A stretch of 31,284 nucleotides of DNA from a virus: the IMG/VR virus record IMGVR_UViG_3300048102_000021, positions 1 through 31,284 of that record. The stretch is one strand, 5' to 3'. The position numbers and the translations under genes are program-made. Each line of letters opens with the position of its first letter. Position 1 is the stretch's first letter. The notes below the pieces were generated by a model. It was given only the letters and a program-made list of their open reading frames with translations, ran no database searches and was not told where the DNA came from. This document shows positions 15,656-23,408 of this stretch, in pieces.

Positions 15656-17136
15656 CGCTTGCCTCCGGGCTTGGCCTCAATTCGCATCGTACCAACTCTC
15701 CAATCATTATTTACTTCTGTTTCAACTCTCATTCTAACTTGTCTGCCGCTGAATCTTACACTGGTTGGATTAGCCATTGCAAATGATCCAAACTCACTTT
15801 CTGTGCCGTTAGGATAAAAACGAGTCTTAAATTTGGCTGTTACATCCCCCTGAGTTAATTCATCTGGAATCAGGTTAGTGACGTGCATAATTTGATCTCC
15901 AGCACCAAGGCTTATTGGGCCAGACTCAACAAATTTAGTAGCGCCATCATGATTAAATCCATATTCTTGAAAATACAAATCACCATCTGGGCCAGCCCAC
16001 AATGGATATCTTAAAATTCCAGTATCAATTGCAGCCGTTCGAGACAGTTCGCCAATCATCCATATGTTGTCTTTGTAATCATACGATACATATCGATCAT
16101 TTTCTAAAGATCCCTCGCTAGGATAAAACCACCAAACCTCCGAAAAACGACTATTATGCGTCGCGTATACTTTACTAATTTGGTTTGTGTTTATATCTCG
16201 GAATATATGATCGCTAACCTCGCAATTAAGCTCTTTGACGATAGAGCCGTCAAACAAGAAAAATCCTTTTTGCCCCATCCAAAATGCAGCCTGATCAACA
16301 GTAACTAATGATTTTGGCGAATCTGTACCGCAGGCAGAACCAATTCGTTCAAATCCGTATACATACGGCGGCCCTTGATAAGTCGCAATGTGTGCGTCAA
16401 CGTCTGTAAGGATTAACGTGCGGCCTCTAATTCTAACTGCTGACCGAATGGTTCCAGAGGTCTGCAACTCAATGTCGCCAGCCTCATTAGTTGCCGCAGG
16501 AGTCCATGATGTTATGTTTTCTTTATCGCACCATTGTATTTTGCGAGGATTGCCGCCAGCGCCAAGTGCGAATAAAAAACGTTCCTCGGTAACAATTAAT
16601 GATTCATTATTTATGGGCGCATTAGTTACTGGCGCAGCCGGTGATCCTGATCCGCCGCTGATATCCCAAATGTGCAACTTTCTATCATCAGTAGAACATC
16701 CAACCAGATCCTCACCAAAGTTATCAAGCGCCCAAGTTGTCGCGGTCAACCAAATAGCGCCGGGAGTTCTTGGCGTACTGTATGATCCTGTGTTGTAGTA
16801 ACTGCCGCCGTATCCAGTGTTTTGCGTAGAATCTTCTCGCCCTGCGGTAAACGATGTTGGCGTGATATCAGCCACAGTGCCTGATGCATTAATATAATAA
16901 AGTTTGTTGTAGGTTCCTACCACAATATTGTTTGCACCACCTAAGTCACGCCAACCATGCATACCTCTAGGGGCAGCATCTATCCCAGATGTAACAAAAT
17001 CAGACCATCCGCCAACTGGACGCATACTGCCCTCAGACCAGCGTACTAAACTTGCATCACGCCATCTGTTTGATTGCTCGAACTCTGTGCCGTTTTTATA
17101 CACGCCCGGCGGTAACTTTATTGGAAGTAACGCCAT
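15652..17136 (-). CDS. P22 gp10-like tail/DNA-stabilisation protein
   Basis: A 494-residue protein with the family-type opening K-L-P-P-G-V-Y-K-N-G-T-E-F, W-R-D-A-S-L-V-R-W and M-R-P-V-G-G-W within residues 8-44, then a long beta-rich body with repeated W/Y/G turns consistent with a propeller-like fold. P22 gp10 and its relatives close the portal vertex and hold packaged DNA. This fits the adaptor gene and portal elsewhere in the window. The start at 17136 is directly beside the end of the zinc-ribbon gene (one base). Confidence 0.82.
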   Translation of the reverse strand: MALLPIKLPPGVYKNGTEFEQSNRWRDASLVRWSEGSMRPVGGWSDFVTSGIDAAPRGMHGWRDLGGANNIVVGTYNKLYYINASGTVADITPTSFTAGREDSTQNTGYGGSYYNTGSYSTPRTPGAIWLTATTWALDNFGEDLVGCSTDDRKLHIWDISGGSGSPAAPVTNAPINNESLIVTEERFLFALGAGGNPRKIQWCDKENITSWTPAATNEAGDIELQTSGTIRSAVRIRGRTLILTDVDAHIATYQGPPYVYGFERIGSACGTDSPKSLVTVDQAAFWMGQKGFFLFDGSIVKELNCEVSDHIFRDINTNQISKVYATHNSRFSEVWWFYPSEGSLENDRYVSYDYKDNIWMIGELSRTAAIDTGILRYPLWAGPDGDLYFQEYGFNHDGATKFVESGPISLGAGDQIMHVTNLIPDELTQGDVTAKFKTRFYPNGTESEFGSFAMANPTSVRFSGRQVRMRVETEVNNDWRVGTMRIEAKPGGKR

Positions 17137-17304
17137 TTACAGTTCCTCAGCTTTCCATTTTTTCATTGGACATTCTGCATTTTTTATTCTAGCTTTTAGA
17201 TAAATAACGCACCCGCATTTGTTACAAACATTAACGCCTAACGCTGTTGTTTTATGTTTGCAAGAATTGCACAAATTAATTCTATTTTCTACGAATTCTC
17301 CCAT
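17137..17304 (-). CDS. zinc-ribbon miniprotein, second copy
   Basis: A 55-residue protein (start ATG 17304; a TTG at 17319 would extend it but is the weaker choice). It has C-x2-C (LCNSC), C-x2-C-x-C (VCNKCGC) and a final C-P-x-x-K-W, a small zinc-binding ribbon. Its C-terminal half, C-x-x-C-G-C-V-x-(Y/F)-(L/M)-K-A-R-I-x-x-x-x-C-P, matches the gene immediately upstream, so it is a tandem paralogue. It overlaps that gene by 16 bases. Related short zinc ribbons are known in marine phages (DUF6171-like); function unknown. Partner binding or fibre assembly are possibilities. Confidence 0.78.
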   Translation of the reverse strand: MGEFVENRINLCNSCKHKTTALGVNVCNKCGCVIYLKARIKNAECPMKKWKAEEL

Positions 17305-17471
17305 TTTCCCTCTGGGCAAAATTGATCAATAATTCTGGCTTTCATAAAAGTAACGCATCCGCAGGCATTGCAAAAATCTTGAGCCGGATCTTTTGATGGG
17401 CAAGTCTTACAAACTGCTAATCTAGCGTCTTGTATTTCTTGTGAAGCTAAATATTCTTCTTCTAAAGACAT
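17289..17471 (-). CDS. zinc-ribbon miniprotein, first copy
   Basis: A 60-residue protein with an N-terminal helix (SLEEEYLASQEIQDARLAV) and a zinc ribbon: C-x2-C (VCKTC), C-x2-C-x-C (FCNACGC) and C-P-E-G-K-W. It is clearly related to the following gene but keeps the N-terminal helix. The ATG shares one base with the stop of the tail-adhesin gene (TAATG). It lies between the adhesin and the gp10-like stabiliser. Zinc binding is inferred from cysteine spacing; function unknown. Confidence 0.8.
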   Translation of the reverse strand: MSLEEEYLASQEIQDARLAVCKTCPSKDPAQDFCNACGCVTFMKARIIDQFCPEGKWENS

Positions 17472-18616
17472 TATCTAATCCTTATGGCTATTTTTGAGTT
17501 ACCTGTATAGTATGGGCTGTTACTTTGATTTGATCCTGATCCTTGATATGTTGCGCTTCCAGCACTAGCAGCAGATCCAACAAATCCAGATCCACCTCCT
17601 GATCCAGCGCTAGAACATGGCGGATTAGTTGAGCTTCCTCCGGGATAGTATCCGCCACCGCCAGTTGAGTAAGTGCAGGTTTCAAAACCTGATGCAATCC
17701 AAGATCCTATTAATCTGCTTGGGCAAGTTCTAAATACAGCTCCAGATATCCCAGAGCATGAACTGTAACAAGCGTTATTAATGTTAGGCAAATAAAAACT
17801 TCCATGATTGGATTGGCTTGCAGGACGATTGCCTCCGCCAGAGGTTCCCCCGCCAACATATCCTTGTGATGACATTCCGCCAGCTATGCCCCATATGTTT
17901 GAGTCGGCAGTAATTTTAGACGCATCTCGGTAACTTGTTGTGCTGCTATATGGATGAGCAGAAAACAATCCACTCCAACCATTGGTTACTTGGTTTTGGC
18001 TTGCGCATCCAAATCTATCCCATTGGAACCTACAAACTCCAGAAAAACCGTCATTCCAAACGCCTTGTGATGCGACGACGTAATAAACAGTTCCAGTAGT
18101 TGTCCCCATGTTAATGTAAGTATAACCACCTCGACCAGAACTTCCCCCGCCCCAGACTTCCGCAGAAACTGATGTTGGAGCAATTGTTCCAAATTGATCT
18201 GGAATGGCTGTTGGAATAACATAAGATCCAGTTAATCCGGTGTAACTTGCCTCAAATGCAAACTCCCCAACGTAGTTAGATCTAACTTGAGGATTTGATA
18301 CATTTTCTATACTAGCAAACATTTTAGATCCAGCGACCCACGCCTTAGTAGATGCTTGGCCTTGATAAGTTACTGCGCCGCTAATATTTATACTGTACCA
18401 ATGCGCATTCGCGCCAAGATTAGATGTGTAAACAGCAGTTGATTGATACTCAGTGCCAGACGATAAAGTGACTGTGATGCCAGCGTAAAATTGATCCCAA
18501 TTGCCACTGTTTTTTACATATCCAGCCTTGACGGTTTGCCAATCGCCACTGTCTTTAGCATACAAAACATTGACCAACTCCCATTGACCGTCTTTTTTAA
18601 CATATGTTCTAGCCAT
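17471..18616 (-). CDS. glycine-rich tail adhesin with Y-x-K-x-x-G-x-W repeats
   Basis: A 381-residue protein beginning [12 protein letters not shown]; this ATG (18616) shares one base with the preceding stop, so the ORF's longer start at 18631 is rejected. Three exact 14-residue repeats of Y-(V/A)-K-x-x-G-x-W occupy residues 5-40. A beta-rich middle follows, and about the last 130 residues are Gly/Ser-rich (G-G-G-G-Y-Y-P-G-G-S-S, G-S-G-G-G-S-G-F), ending NSKIAIRIR. The repeats look like a virion attachment or ordered stalk, and the Gly-rich end could be a polyglycine adhesin. Cysteines are scattered through the Gly-rich part (C-S-S-C). Host-recognition role is inferred. Confidence 0.78.
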   Translation of the reverse strand: MARTYVKKDGQWELVNVLYAKDSGDWQTVKAGYVKNSGNWDQFYAGITVTLSSGTEYQSTAVYTSNLGANAHWYSINISGAVTYQGQASTKAWVAGSKMFASIENVSNPQVRSNYVGEFAFEASYTGLTGSYVIPTAIPDQFGTIAPTSVSAEVWGGGSSGRGGYTYINMGTTTGTVYYVVASQGVWNDGFSGVCRFQWDRFGCASQNQVTNGWSGLFSAHPYSSTTSYRDASKITADSNIWGIAGGMSSQGYVGGGTSGGGNRPASQSNHGSFYLPNINNACYSSCSGISGAVFRTCPSRLIGSWIASGFETCTYSTGGGGYYPGGSSTNPPCSSAGSGGGSGFVGSAASAGSATYQGSGSNQSNSPYYTGNSKIAIRIR

Positions 18617-19119
18617 TATATTTGATACCAAATATCTCCGTCAGATCCTCCAGATGGGGCGCTTGTACTTATTGTTCTCGCACCAAATCCATTTGATCCT
18701 GTAGTGTCTGTAATATTTGTTAGCGCTGCTTGCTTTGCATCTAACTGAGTCTGTACCGCAGACGTTACTCCGTCAACAAAATTTAATTCTGCGGCTGAGG
18801 TTGTTACGCCAGATAATATATTTAGTTCTGCCACCGTTGATGCGATCCCATCAAGCGCGTTTAACTCAGTTGCCGTCGATGTGATCGCAGTTCCGTTAAT
18901 AGACAGTGCGCTAAAATTACCAGTTGATGCGGTAGTGGCTCCAATTGCAGTGTTGTCAATAGCTCCAGAATTAATATCGATACCAGTAACAGGTGTTGTG
19001 CCGTCCAATAAGTCATCAAGCGTGTCGAGCGTTATATTTATTTTACTTCCCCAAGTGTTTTCAGACGCGCCAACCTCTGGCTTGACCAGTGCATACGTCG
19101 TCGTTGTTGTATCTGCCAT
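18616..19119 (-). CDS. tail fibre protein with A-E-L-N repeats
   Basis: A 167-residue protein with the common marine fibre opening ([26 protein letters not shown]), then three 13-residue repeats of (A/T)-E-L-N-x-x-x-G-(I/V), then A-x-x-T-Q-L-D-A-K-Q, ending in [15 protein letters not shown]. The repeats are the triple-stranded stalk type seen in cyanophage and other marine tail fibres. It is short, so it may form a stalk completed by the adhesin, whose start shares its stop codon (TAATG). Confidence 0.82.
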   Translation of the reverse strand: MADTTTTTYALVKPEVGASENTWGSKINITLDTLDDLLDGTTPVTGIDINSGAIDNTAIGATTASTGNFSALSINGTAITSTATELNALDGIASTVAELNILSGVTTSAAELNFVDGVTSAVQTQLDAKQAALTNITDTTGSNGFGARTISTSAPSGGSDGDIWYQI

Positions 19120-19135
19120 CTATATCTCCTGTTAA

Positions 19136-19303
19136 TTAATCTGCTGGTTCAGGTGTGTTGCCCTCAGCCAACCACTCTAAGTATTCTTGATAGTCTGTGT
19201 TATTTTCATCGAATATAAAAGATTTTAATGGAACAGTCCCAACAGTCATAACTGCATTAGGTTCTTCTTTATCTGGGTCTGTTCTATAAAGTTTATAATT
19301 CAT
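19136..19303 (-). CDS. tail fibre-associated miniprotein (NTDYQEYL..AEGNTPEP)
   Basis: A 55-residue protein starting at ATG 19303 (ATGA overlap with the preceding fibre stop), not at the long ORF start 19447, which would run through the fibre gene. It contains P-L-K-S-F-I-F-D-E-N-N-T-D-Y-Q-E-Y-L-E-W-L and A-E-G-N-T-P-E-P. Proteins ending this way sit directly after marine phage tail fibres and are thought to assist their folding or attachment. Chaperone role is inferred from that association. Confidence 0.8.
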   Translation of the reverse strand: MNYKLYRTDPDKEEPNAVMTVGTVPLKSFIFDENNTDYQEYLEWLAEGNTPEPAD

Positions 19304-20304
19304 AGTTCGCATCCTGTAAAATAAAGATATCCGCTTGAGTTCTGTGATCGTAAAAAAGTACCTTGCCCAGAACTTAAACCTGAAGAAACACTTCCAGTAA
19401 CTCTTCCTCCAGAAGTTCCTGCAGCAGAAAAATTTAATGCGGTGCAAGTAATTCCACTTGATGTGGGACCACCTACCTGAAAATTACTATCAGTGCCATG
19501 TATAATTCCAGTAGGAGCTACACGAGTTTGCACTTTCCAAGGAATAAAAATAAGCCAAGAAGTGCTTCCAGTAGCATATCCAATACCTAGTTGATCGTCA
19601 GTACCTGAACCAAACCAAGGCAAGTACCTCTGACACAACTGCAACTCAGTCGTATACGGTCTATGCTCAAACTCAGTAGCTGACTCACCGACCTCTAGCT
19701 GGACTCCTGTAATGTACATTGTGCAGTTTGTATCAACACTCCAAAGCATACTAAACGACAAATCTCCAGCAGCAACTGTATCTGCGTTAGTAAAAGTATG
19801 TGTAAATCTTTGCCAAGTTGTTGTAAGAGAATCAGATGTTGTTACTGTTTGTGTATTACCGCCACCAAGTGCTGAAGCTGCATATCTATATTGAAAAGTG
19901 CCGTTAGCAGTACCTGTGTTTATTTTTGCGTAATATGAAACTGTTAATGTTTCATCTAATCTACCTGCTTTCCCATCAGCAGGTAGTTCAACTGCGTGTC
20001 TAAAATCTTGTCCTGAAGCAGTTCTTGTAAAAGACATTGAATACTCTAATCCTGTGTTTGCAGGAGCATCAGAAGATTGTGCTAAAGTTACAGATGTACC
20101 GTTAGCATTTACAATAAACCTATCAACAGAAAGATAACCAGTGCTTGATGTTGACCCACTTGTCCCACGCTGTGCAATCTGCATCGCACCATTGATGATT
20201 AAGTTCTTACCTACTACGTTATTAACGTTAGGCGTGACTCCATTGATGGTTGTTGTGTTGCCATCGTTAGCATCTGTAATTGCATTGACTGCGATTGTAC
20301 TCAT
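19300..20304 (-). CDS. large tail fibre protein with lectin-like body
   Basis: A 334-residue protein. The N-terminus (M-S-T-I-A-V-N-A-I-T-D-A-N-D-G-N-T-T-T-I-N-G-V) is a common marine fibre opening. N-L-I-I-N-G-A-M-Q-I-A-Q-R-G-T-S and V-D-R-F follow around 33-63, the start of a beta-sandwich seen in carbohydrate-binding fibre proteins. F-x-F-x-x-R-P-Y-type ending of that domain (E-F-E-H-R-P-Y) is near 222, and a variable Ser/Gly-rich tip ends the protein. It likely binds a surface glycan. It is followed by a 55-residue miniprotein and preceded by an XkdW-like gene, both in four-base overlap. Confidence 0.82.
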   Translation of the reverse strand: MSTIAVNAITDANDGNTTTINGVTPNVNNVVGKNLIINGAMQIAQRGTSGSTSSTGYLSVDRFIVNANGTSVTLAQSSDAPANTGLEYSMSFTRTASGQDFRHAVELPADGKAGRLDETLTVSYYAKINTGTANGTFQYRYAASALGGGNTQTVTTSDSLTTTWQRFTHTFTNADTVAAGDLSFSMLWSVDTNCTMYITGVQLEVGESATEFEHRPYTTELQLCQRYLPWFGSGTDDQLGIGYATGSTSWLIFIPWKVQTRVAPTGIIHGTDSNFQVGGPTSSGITCTALNFSAAGTSGGRVTGSVSSGLSSGQGTFLRSQNSSGYLYFTGCEL

Positions 20305-20597
20305 GTCTTAGGATACCTTTCTTTAACTGCTTGAATCTGTGCAGCCATGTCATCAGGAAACACACCAGCGTGATACAGTGCGTCTAGCTGATCGCCTATT
20401 GCTGGATACTCTGTAACACGACTACGAGCATATTGATTTGCGTCATACTCAGCTTGTAATCTAATTACTTCAGCATCTATCTCTGCGTCAGTTGGTTGGT
20501 TTTGTACTAAATCTTGCCAAATAATAGTATTTCCAACCATGTGAAAATCAGCATTAGGGCGCAAAGAAAGCAATGCTGTTGGTTTATCTATAATCAT
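20301..20597 (-). CDS. XkdW-like tail fibre assembly protein, copy B
   Basis: A 98-residue protein with Q-P-T-D-A-E-I-D-A-E-V-I-R-L-Q, Y-A-R-S-R, Y-P-A-I-G-D-Q-L-D and a final V-K-x-x-Y-P-K-T, the pattern of XkdW-like proteins placed after tail-fibre genes. It is a paralogue of the gene at 22422-22736. At the DNA level the 17-base string at 20470-20486 is identical to 22594-22610, which argues for recent duplication or conversion. Four-base overlaps link it to the gene after; it touches the gene before at base 20597. A fibre chaperone role is inferred. Confidence 0.82.
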   Translation of the reverse strand: MIIDKPTALLSLRPNADFHMVGNTIIWQDLVQNQPTDAEIDAEVIRLQAEYDANQYARSRVTEYPAIGDQLDALYHAGVFPDDMAAQIQAVKERYPKT

Positions 20598-21190
20598 TAT
20601 CCAGCGATCTCCAATAGTGTCATTCTACTTGTACCACCGTTATAGTTTAGTCTGGCTTGCTCTCCAGCTTGCTTACTTACTTGTAAAACGTAAGTGAGTT
20701 GTGATGTTGTAGAAGGGGAATCTAACCAATTTATTGGTAAATTAATACTTGTTAAAATACCACTCCCACCATAATCATAAGTCTGACCTGTAGATGCTGC
20801 ACTTGCGGTAGCTCCTACTGCTCGGTAAAGTCTAAATAAAGCATGAGCAGAGTTTCCAGAAGATAAGTAATACATCATTGCTACGTCTGCTACTACAAAA
20901 ATTTTATTACTCGTGCTAGATGGAGTAATAACTCCACTAAAAGAAGATGTAGATGTGTAAGAACCTGATGTAAAAGTTTCTTGTGTAGTTGATTGAGTTT
21001 GAACTACTTGCAATACTTTACCAAGTCCACCGTTAATCATTGTCTCAGTAACTGTTCCTGTATCGCCTGTAGTTACTACATTTCCTGTGACATCAGGTAA
21101 CGTCAGAGTTCTATCTGTGTTGCTATTAGGGGCAGCAATGGTAAAGTCACCTGTCCCACTAGCGTGTCCCTGAATAACAACTTTACTCAT
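20597..21190 (-). CDS. tail fibre tip protein with C1q-like body
   Basis: A 197-residue protein. Residues 1-45 (MSKVVIQGHASGTGDFTIAAP, then D-R-T-L-T-L-P-D-V-T-G) are the usual marine short-fibre opening. The body from about 60 (L-Q-V-V-Q-T-Q-S-T-T) is a beta-rich C1q-like tip with N-K-I-F-V-V-A-D-V strands. It resembles the gene at 22733-23221 in layout, so it is a second tip module of the same type. Its ATG touches the preceding stop by one base and its stop touches the XkdW-like start. Confidence 0.78.
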   Translation of the reverse strand: MSKVVIQGHASGTGDFTIAAPNSNTDRTLTLPDVTGNVVTTGDTGTVTETMINGGLGKVLQVVQTQSTTQETFTSGSYTSTSSFSGVITPSSTSNKIFVVADVAMMYYLSSGNSAHALFRLYRAVGATASAASTGQTYDYGGSGILTSINLPINWLDSPSTTSQLTYVLQVSKQAGEQARLNYNGGTSRMTLLEIAG

Positions 21191-21429
21191 TACATATTCT
21201 CCACAACAGTTGTCAGTGCGTCTACATCCGCAGCAGCATCGATGTCAGTCTGTGCTGTCTCGTACTTAGTCCTGATAGCAGCCCTAGCCGTCTCAGCAGC
21301 GTCAGCATCAGCACTAGGAATCTGCTTAGATATGATGTCATCGTGTGGCTTAAACTCCTCCTCACGATTAGCTCTACGCATCTCATGTGCAATAGTCTTA
21401 GCTTTAGTCAAGTTAGTTGTGATCGGCAT
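21190..21429 (-). CDS. fibre-associated helical miniprotein, 79 residues
   Basis: Starts at ATG 21429 (MPITTNLTKAK), sharing one base with the preceding stop (TAATG); the start at 21444 is rejected as it overlaps the upstream gene. Mostly helical and charged: A-H-E-M-R-R-A-N-R-E-E-E-F-K-P-H-D-D-I-I, then a Glu/Asp/Ala-rich coiled coil. I know this type from marine phage fibre clusters; it is probably an assembly helper, but no reaction or fold is shown. Confidence 0.75.
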   Translation of the reverse strand: MPITTNLTKAKTIAHEMRRANREEEFKPHDDIISKQIPSADADAAETARAAIRTKYETAQTDIDAAADVDALTTVVENM

Positions 21430-21617
21430 TATGAATACTCCCAAGCATTTCTAAAAGTTCTATCGCTAGGCACGTCAGTTACATCTACAATCTGATACGC
21501 TACACCAGTAGGTACATCCTTATCTGCGATCTGTTCTATTGTTAATCCACAGTTAGGAGCAGGTACTATGACTGCAACTCCTCCGTCATCTGTGGGATAT
21601 ATAATTCTTTTATCCAT
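21429..21617 (-). CDS. fibre-associated miniprotein (MDKRIIYPTDDGGVAVIVPAP)
   Basis: A 62-residue protein starting MDKRIIYPTDDGGVAV, with P-A-P-N-C-G-L-T-I-E-Q-I-A and ending S-D-R-T-F-R-N-A-W-E-Y-S. Proteins of this exact kind occur in tail-fibre clusters of marine phages. It is likely a fibre-assembly or tip-cap protein, unproven. It shares one base with the next gene. Confidence 0.8.
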   Translation of the reverse strand: MDKRIIYPTDDGGVAVIVPAPNCGLTIEQIADKDVPTGVAYQIVDVTDVPSDRTFRNAWEYS

Positions 21618-21634
21618 TATTGCTCCTTGTTAAG

Positions 21635-22030
21635 TTACCTAAAGACTGCTGCCATTACTGTGTTGCAGTCAAATGAAGTGGTTGGTCCTCCAGTATTAAT
21701 TCTTACACTACCTGCTGCAGGATTAGATCCAATTTCATCAATTTTAAACAAAGCGTCTGTTGTTCCAGAGTCTGCCTCTTTAGCTGATCCTGAAACAGCA
21801 TAGTTTGCGTCAGTCATTGCGTTGGTAAAATTAATAGTGTAGTCACCTGCACCGTTATCAGTAATGCTACCTACATTAAACGATCCTCTAATAGCTACAG
21901 TACCAGTACCATTAAAGTTAACCCATGCCTTTGCAGATCCGTTAATCACATTAGTGACCGCAGTAGACTCTGTGTCTAACTCGTCAGCTATTGTTGTTGT
22001 CTTTACTTTCCCTGTTTTAAGTGTACTCAT
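21635..22030 (-). CDS. short tail fibre tip protein, copy B
   Basis: A 131-residue beta-rich protein with A-K-A-W-V-N-F-N-G-T-G-T and S-I-T-D-N-G-A-G-D-Y-T-I-N-F-T-N-A-M-T, then D-A-N-Y. These blocks are shared almost residue for residue with the upstream gene 22054-22425, so the two are paralogues placed in tandem. Both read as complete small tips starting MST(L/V)K. A cell-surface receptor-binding role is inferred from the fibre-tip family. Confidence 0.82.
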   Translation of the reverse strand: MSTLKTGKVKTTTIADELDTESTAVTNVINGSAKAWVNFNGTGTVAIRGSFNVGSITDNGAGDYTINFTNAMTDANYAVSGSAKEADSGTTDALFKIDEIGSNPAAGSVRINTGGPTTSFDCNTVMAAVFR

Positions 22031-22053
22031 TTGATTTACCTAAAGACTGCTAC

Positions 22054-22425
22054 TTATCGAATAACTTGAATAGACACAAGTTCATTATCCCTAGTTGTTC
22101 TGTTTACGGTTGAACTTGCAATAGCTGACTGCACTTGCAATGCAGAGGCTGTTCTTATTCCGCCTGTTGGTGCTTCTATAGTAGTTACACCGCTTGTGGC
22201 TTCTTCAAATGAAGATGTTGAAAAAGAATAATTTGCGTCAGTCATAGCAGTAGTAAAAGTAATTGTATAATCACCAGTGCCGTTATCAGTAATACTACTT
22301 ACATTCCCAGATGCTCTAATCATATTACCTGCTGTTTGTGTGCCATCAAAGTTAACCCACGCCTTGCAGGTATAGACTTCTACGTTGCCAGTGGTCTTGA
22401 TTGTGTCTACCTTAACTGTACTCAT
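22054..22425 (-). CDS. short tail fibre tip protein, copy A
   Basis: A 123-residue paralogue of the gene at 21635-22030. Shared blocks: K-A-W-V-N-F-D-G-T, S-S-I-T-D-N-G-T-G-D-Y-T-I-T-F-T-T-A-M-T and D-A-N-Y. The end (T-V-N-R-T-T-R-D-N-E-L-V-S-I-Q-V-I-R) differs completely from the copy downstream, showing that the tip end varies while the core is kept. It follows the XkdW-like gene with a four-base overlap and is separated from copy B by 23 bases. Confidence 0.82.
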   Translation of the reverse strand: MSTVKVDTIKTTGNVEVYTCKAWVNFDGTQTAGNMIRASGNVSSITDNGTGDYTITFTTAMTDANYSFSTSSFEEATSGVTTIEAPTGGIRTASALQVQSAIASSTVNRTTRDNELVSIQVIR

Positions 22426-22736
22426 GGCTTAGGATTCTCCGTCTTAACAGCAGCAATAGCATCCTTCCAAGTAGTTGTACCATTCACACTATCCCAGTAC
22501 TGCATATCGAGTTGCTCTTGTATTGATGGATAAGCTGATGCTCTGTCTCTTGCGTACTGTTTAGCATCGTACTCAGTTTGTAGTCTAATAACCTCAGCAT
22601 CTATCTCTGCATCTGTTGGTTGTGTTTGCTCTGTGTCTAACCACTCAAGGACATCACCACGCATTGCCCATTGTGCGTCAGGACGTAAAGAAACAATTGC
22701 ATCTACTTTGTCAGCAACTCCATCTAAGTTAATCAT
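22422..22736 (-). CDS. XkdW-like tail fibre assembly protein, copy A
   Basis: A 104-residue protein aligned with the gene at 20301-20597: Q-P-T-D-A-E-I-D-A-E-V-I-R-L-Q, D-A-K-Q-Y-A-R-D-R, Y-P-S-I-Q-E-Q-L-D and an ending N-P-K-P. It shares a 17-base identical DNA string with its paralogue (22594-22610). It is four-base coupled to the tip gene before it and to the tip gene after it, which is why a chaperone for those tips is likely. Confidence 0.82.
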   Translation of the reverse strand: MINLDGVADKVDAIVSLRPDAQWAMRGDVLEWLDTEQTQPTDAEIDAEVIRLQTEYDAKQYARDRASAYPSIQEQLDMQYWDSVNGTTTWKDAIAAVKTENPKP

Positions 22737-23221
22737 TGTGCAATCTCCGTAGCTGATAAAGAAACACAGTTCGGATAAACAGTACTTGACGCACCTACGC
22801 CAGCACCTCCAATAGTGACTGTTCCAGAATAAGTTTTTGCAAAAATATTATAAGTAACTGTAGAAGTTGTGTTTGGAGAATCAATTATAAACATAGATAC
22901 GTTTTGCCAAAATGCTGTGTAATAAGCTACACTTCCTGTAAGACCGTTAGCAGAATCTCCACTTAAACCTGTTGTTCCATTTCTATAAATATCCATAGCA
23001 ACATAATGAGCAGAAGATAATACTGACGCAGCAAAGTCTATTTTAATTTTACTATTTGCAAATTTAGGCGTAATAGATACTTCAAAACCAGTATCAGTAA
23101 GTGTTGACACTGCTGCACTAAATTTTGGACGTGCTGTACTGTCGTATGTAACTTGTATTATCTTGCCTTGATTATCAGTACCAGCAGTATCTTGTATACT
23201 ATCAACTCTTAGCGTACTCAT
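22733..23221 (-). CDS. tail fibre tip protein with C1q-like body
   Basis: A 162-residue protein with a short marine fibre opening (MSTLRVDSIQDTAGTDNQGK), then K-I-I-Q-V-T-Y-D-S-T-A and beta-strand blocks such as P-K-F-A-N-S-K-I-K-I-D-F-A-A-S-V, similar in layout to the gene at 20597-21190. It is followed by its XkdW-like gene in four-base overlap and preceded by a 60-residue fibre-like miniprotein, also overlapping. Receptor-binding is inferred from family and place. Confidence 0.78.
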   Translation of the reverse strand: MSTLRVDSIQDTAGTDNQGKIIQVTYDSTARPKFSAAVSTLTDTGFEVSITPKFANSKIKIDFAASVLSSAHYVAMDIYRNGTTGLSGDSANGLTGSVAYYTAFWQNVSMFIIDSPNTTSTVTYNIFAKTYSGTVTIGGAGVGASSTVYPNCVSLSATEIAQ

Positions 23222-23400
23222 AAGATCACCCAGTTCCCACCGCTTGTCACAGTTACTGTAACGCCACTACTAATCTCTATGTCACCAATGCTTGCAGCGT
23301 TCTTAGTTGCAGCAATCGTGTAGTCAGCGTCTATGCTTTGTTCGTTCTCTATAAAGTTAGGAATTTGTATTCCTGTAGTTCCATTAATTACAACTGCCAT
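23218..23400 (-). CDS. tail fibre miniprotein, 60 residues
   Basis: A 60-residue protein: MAVVINGTTGIQIPNF, then Y-T-I-A-A-T-K-N-A-A-S-I-G-D, then S-S-G-V-T-V-T-V-T-S-G-G-N-W-V-I-L. Its last 40 residues resemble the last 40 of the fibre gene 24000-24509 (Y-A-I-T-S-G-N-N-A-I-S-A-G, S-G-V-S-V-T-V-P-S-G-S-S-W-K-V-V). It looks like a stand-alone copy of that C-terminal module. It overlaps the next gene's start by four bases. Confidence 0.75.
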   Translation of the reverse strand: MAVVINGTTGIQIPNFIENEQSIDADYTIAATKNAASIGDIEISSGVTVTVTSGGNWVIL

Positions 23401-23408
23401 ATATTCAC

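Noticed and set aside
19304-19447. Longer start of the 55-residue fibre miniprotein at 19447
   Set aside because: The extra 48 residues are an out-of-frame reading of the fibre gene, rich in Phe, Cys and Trp.
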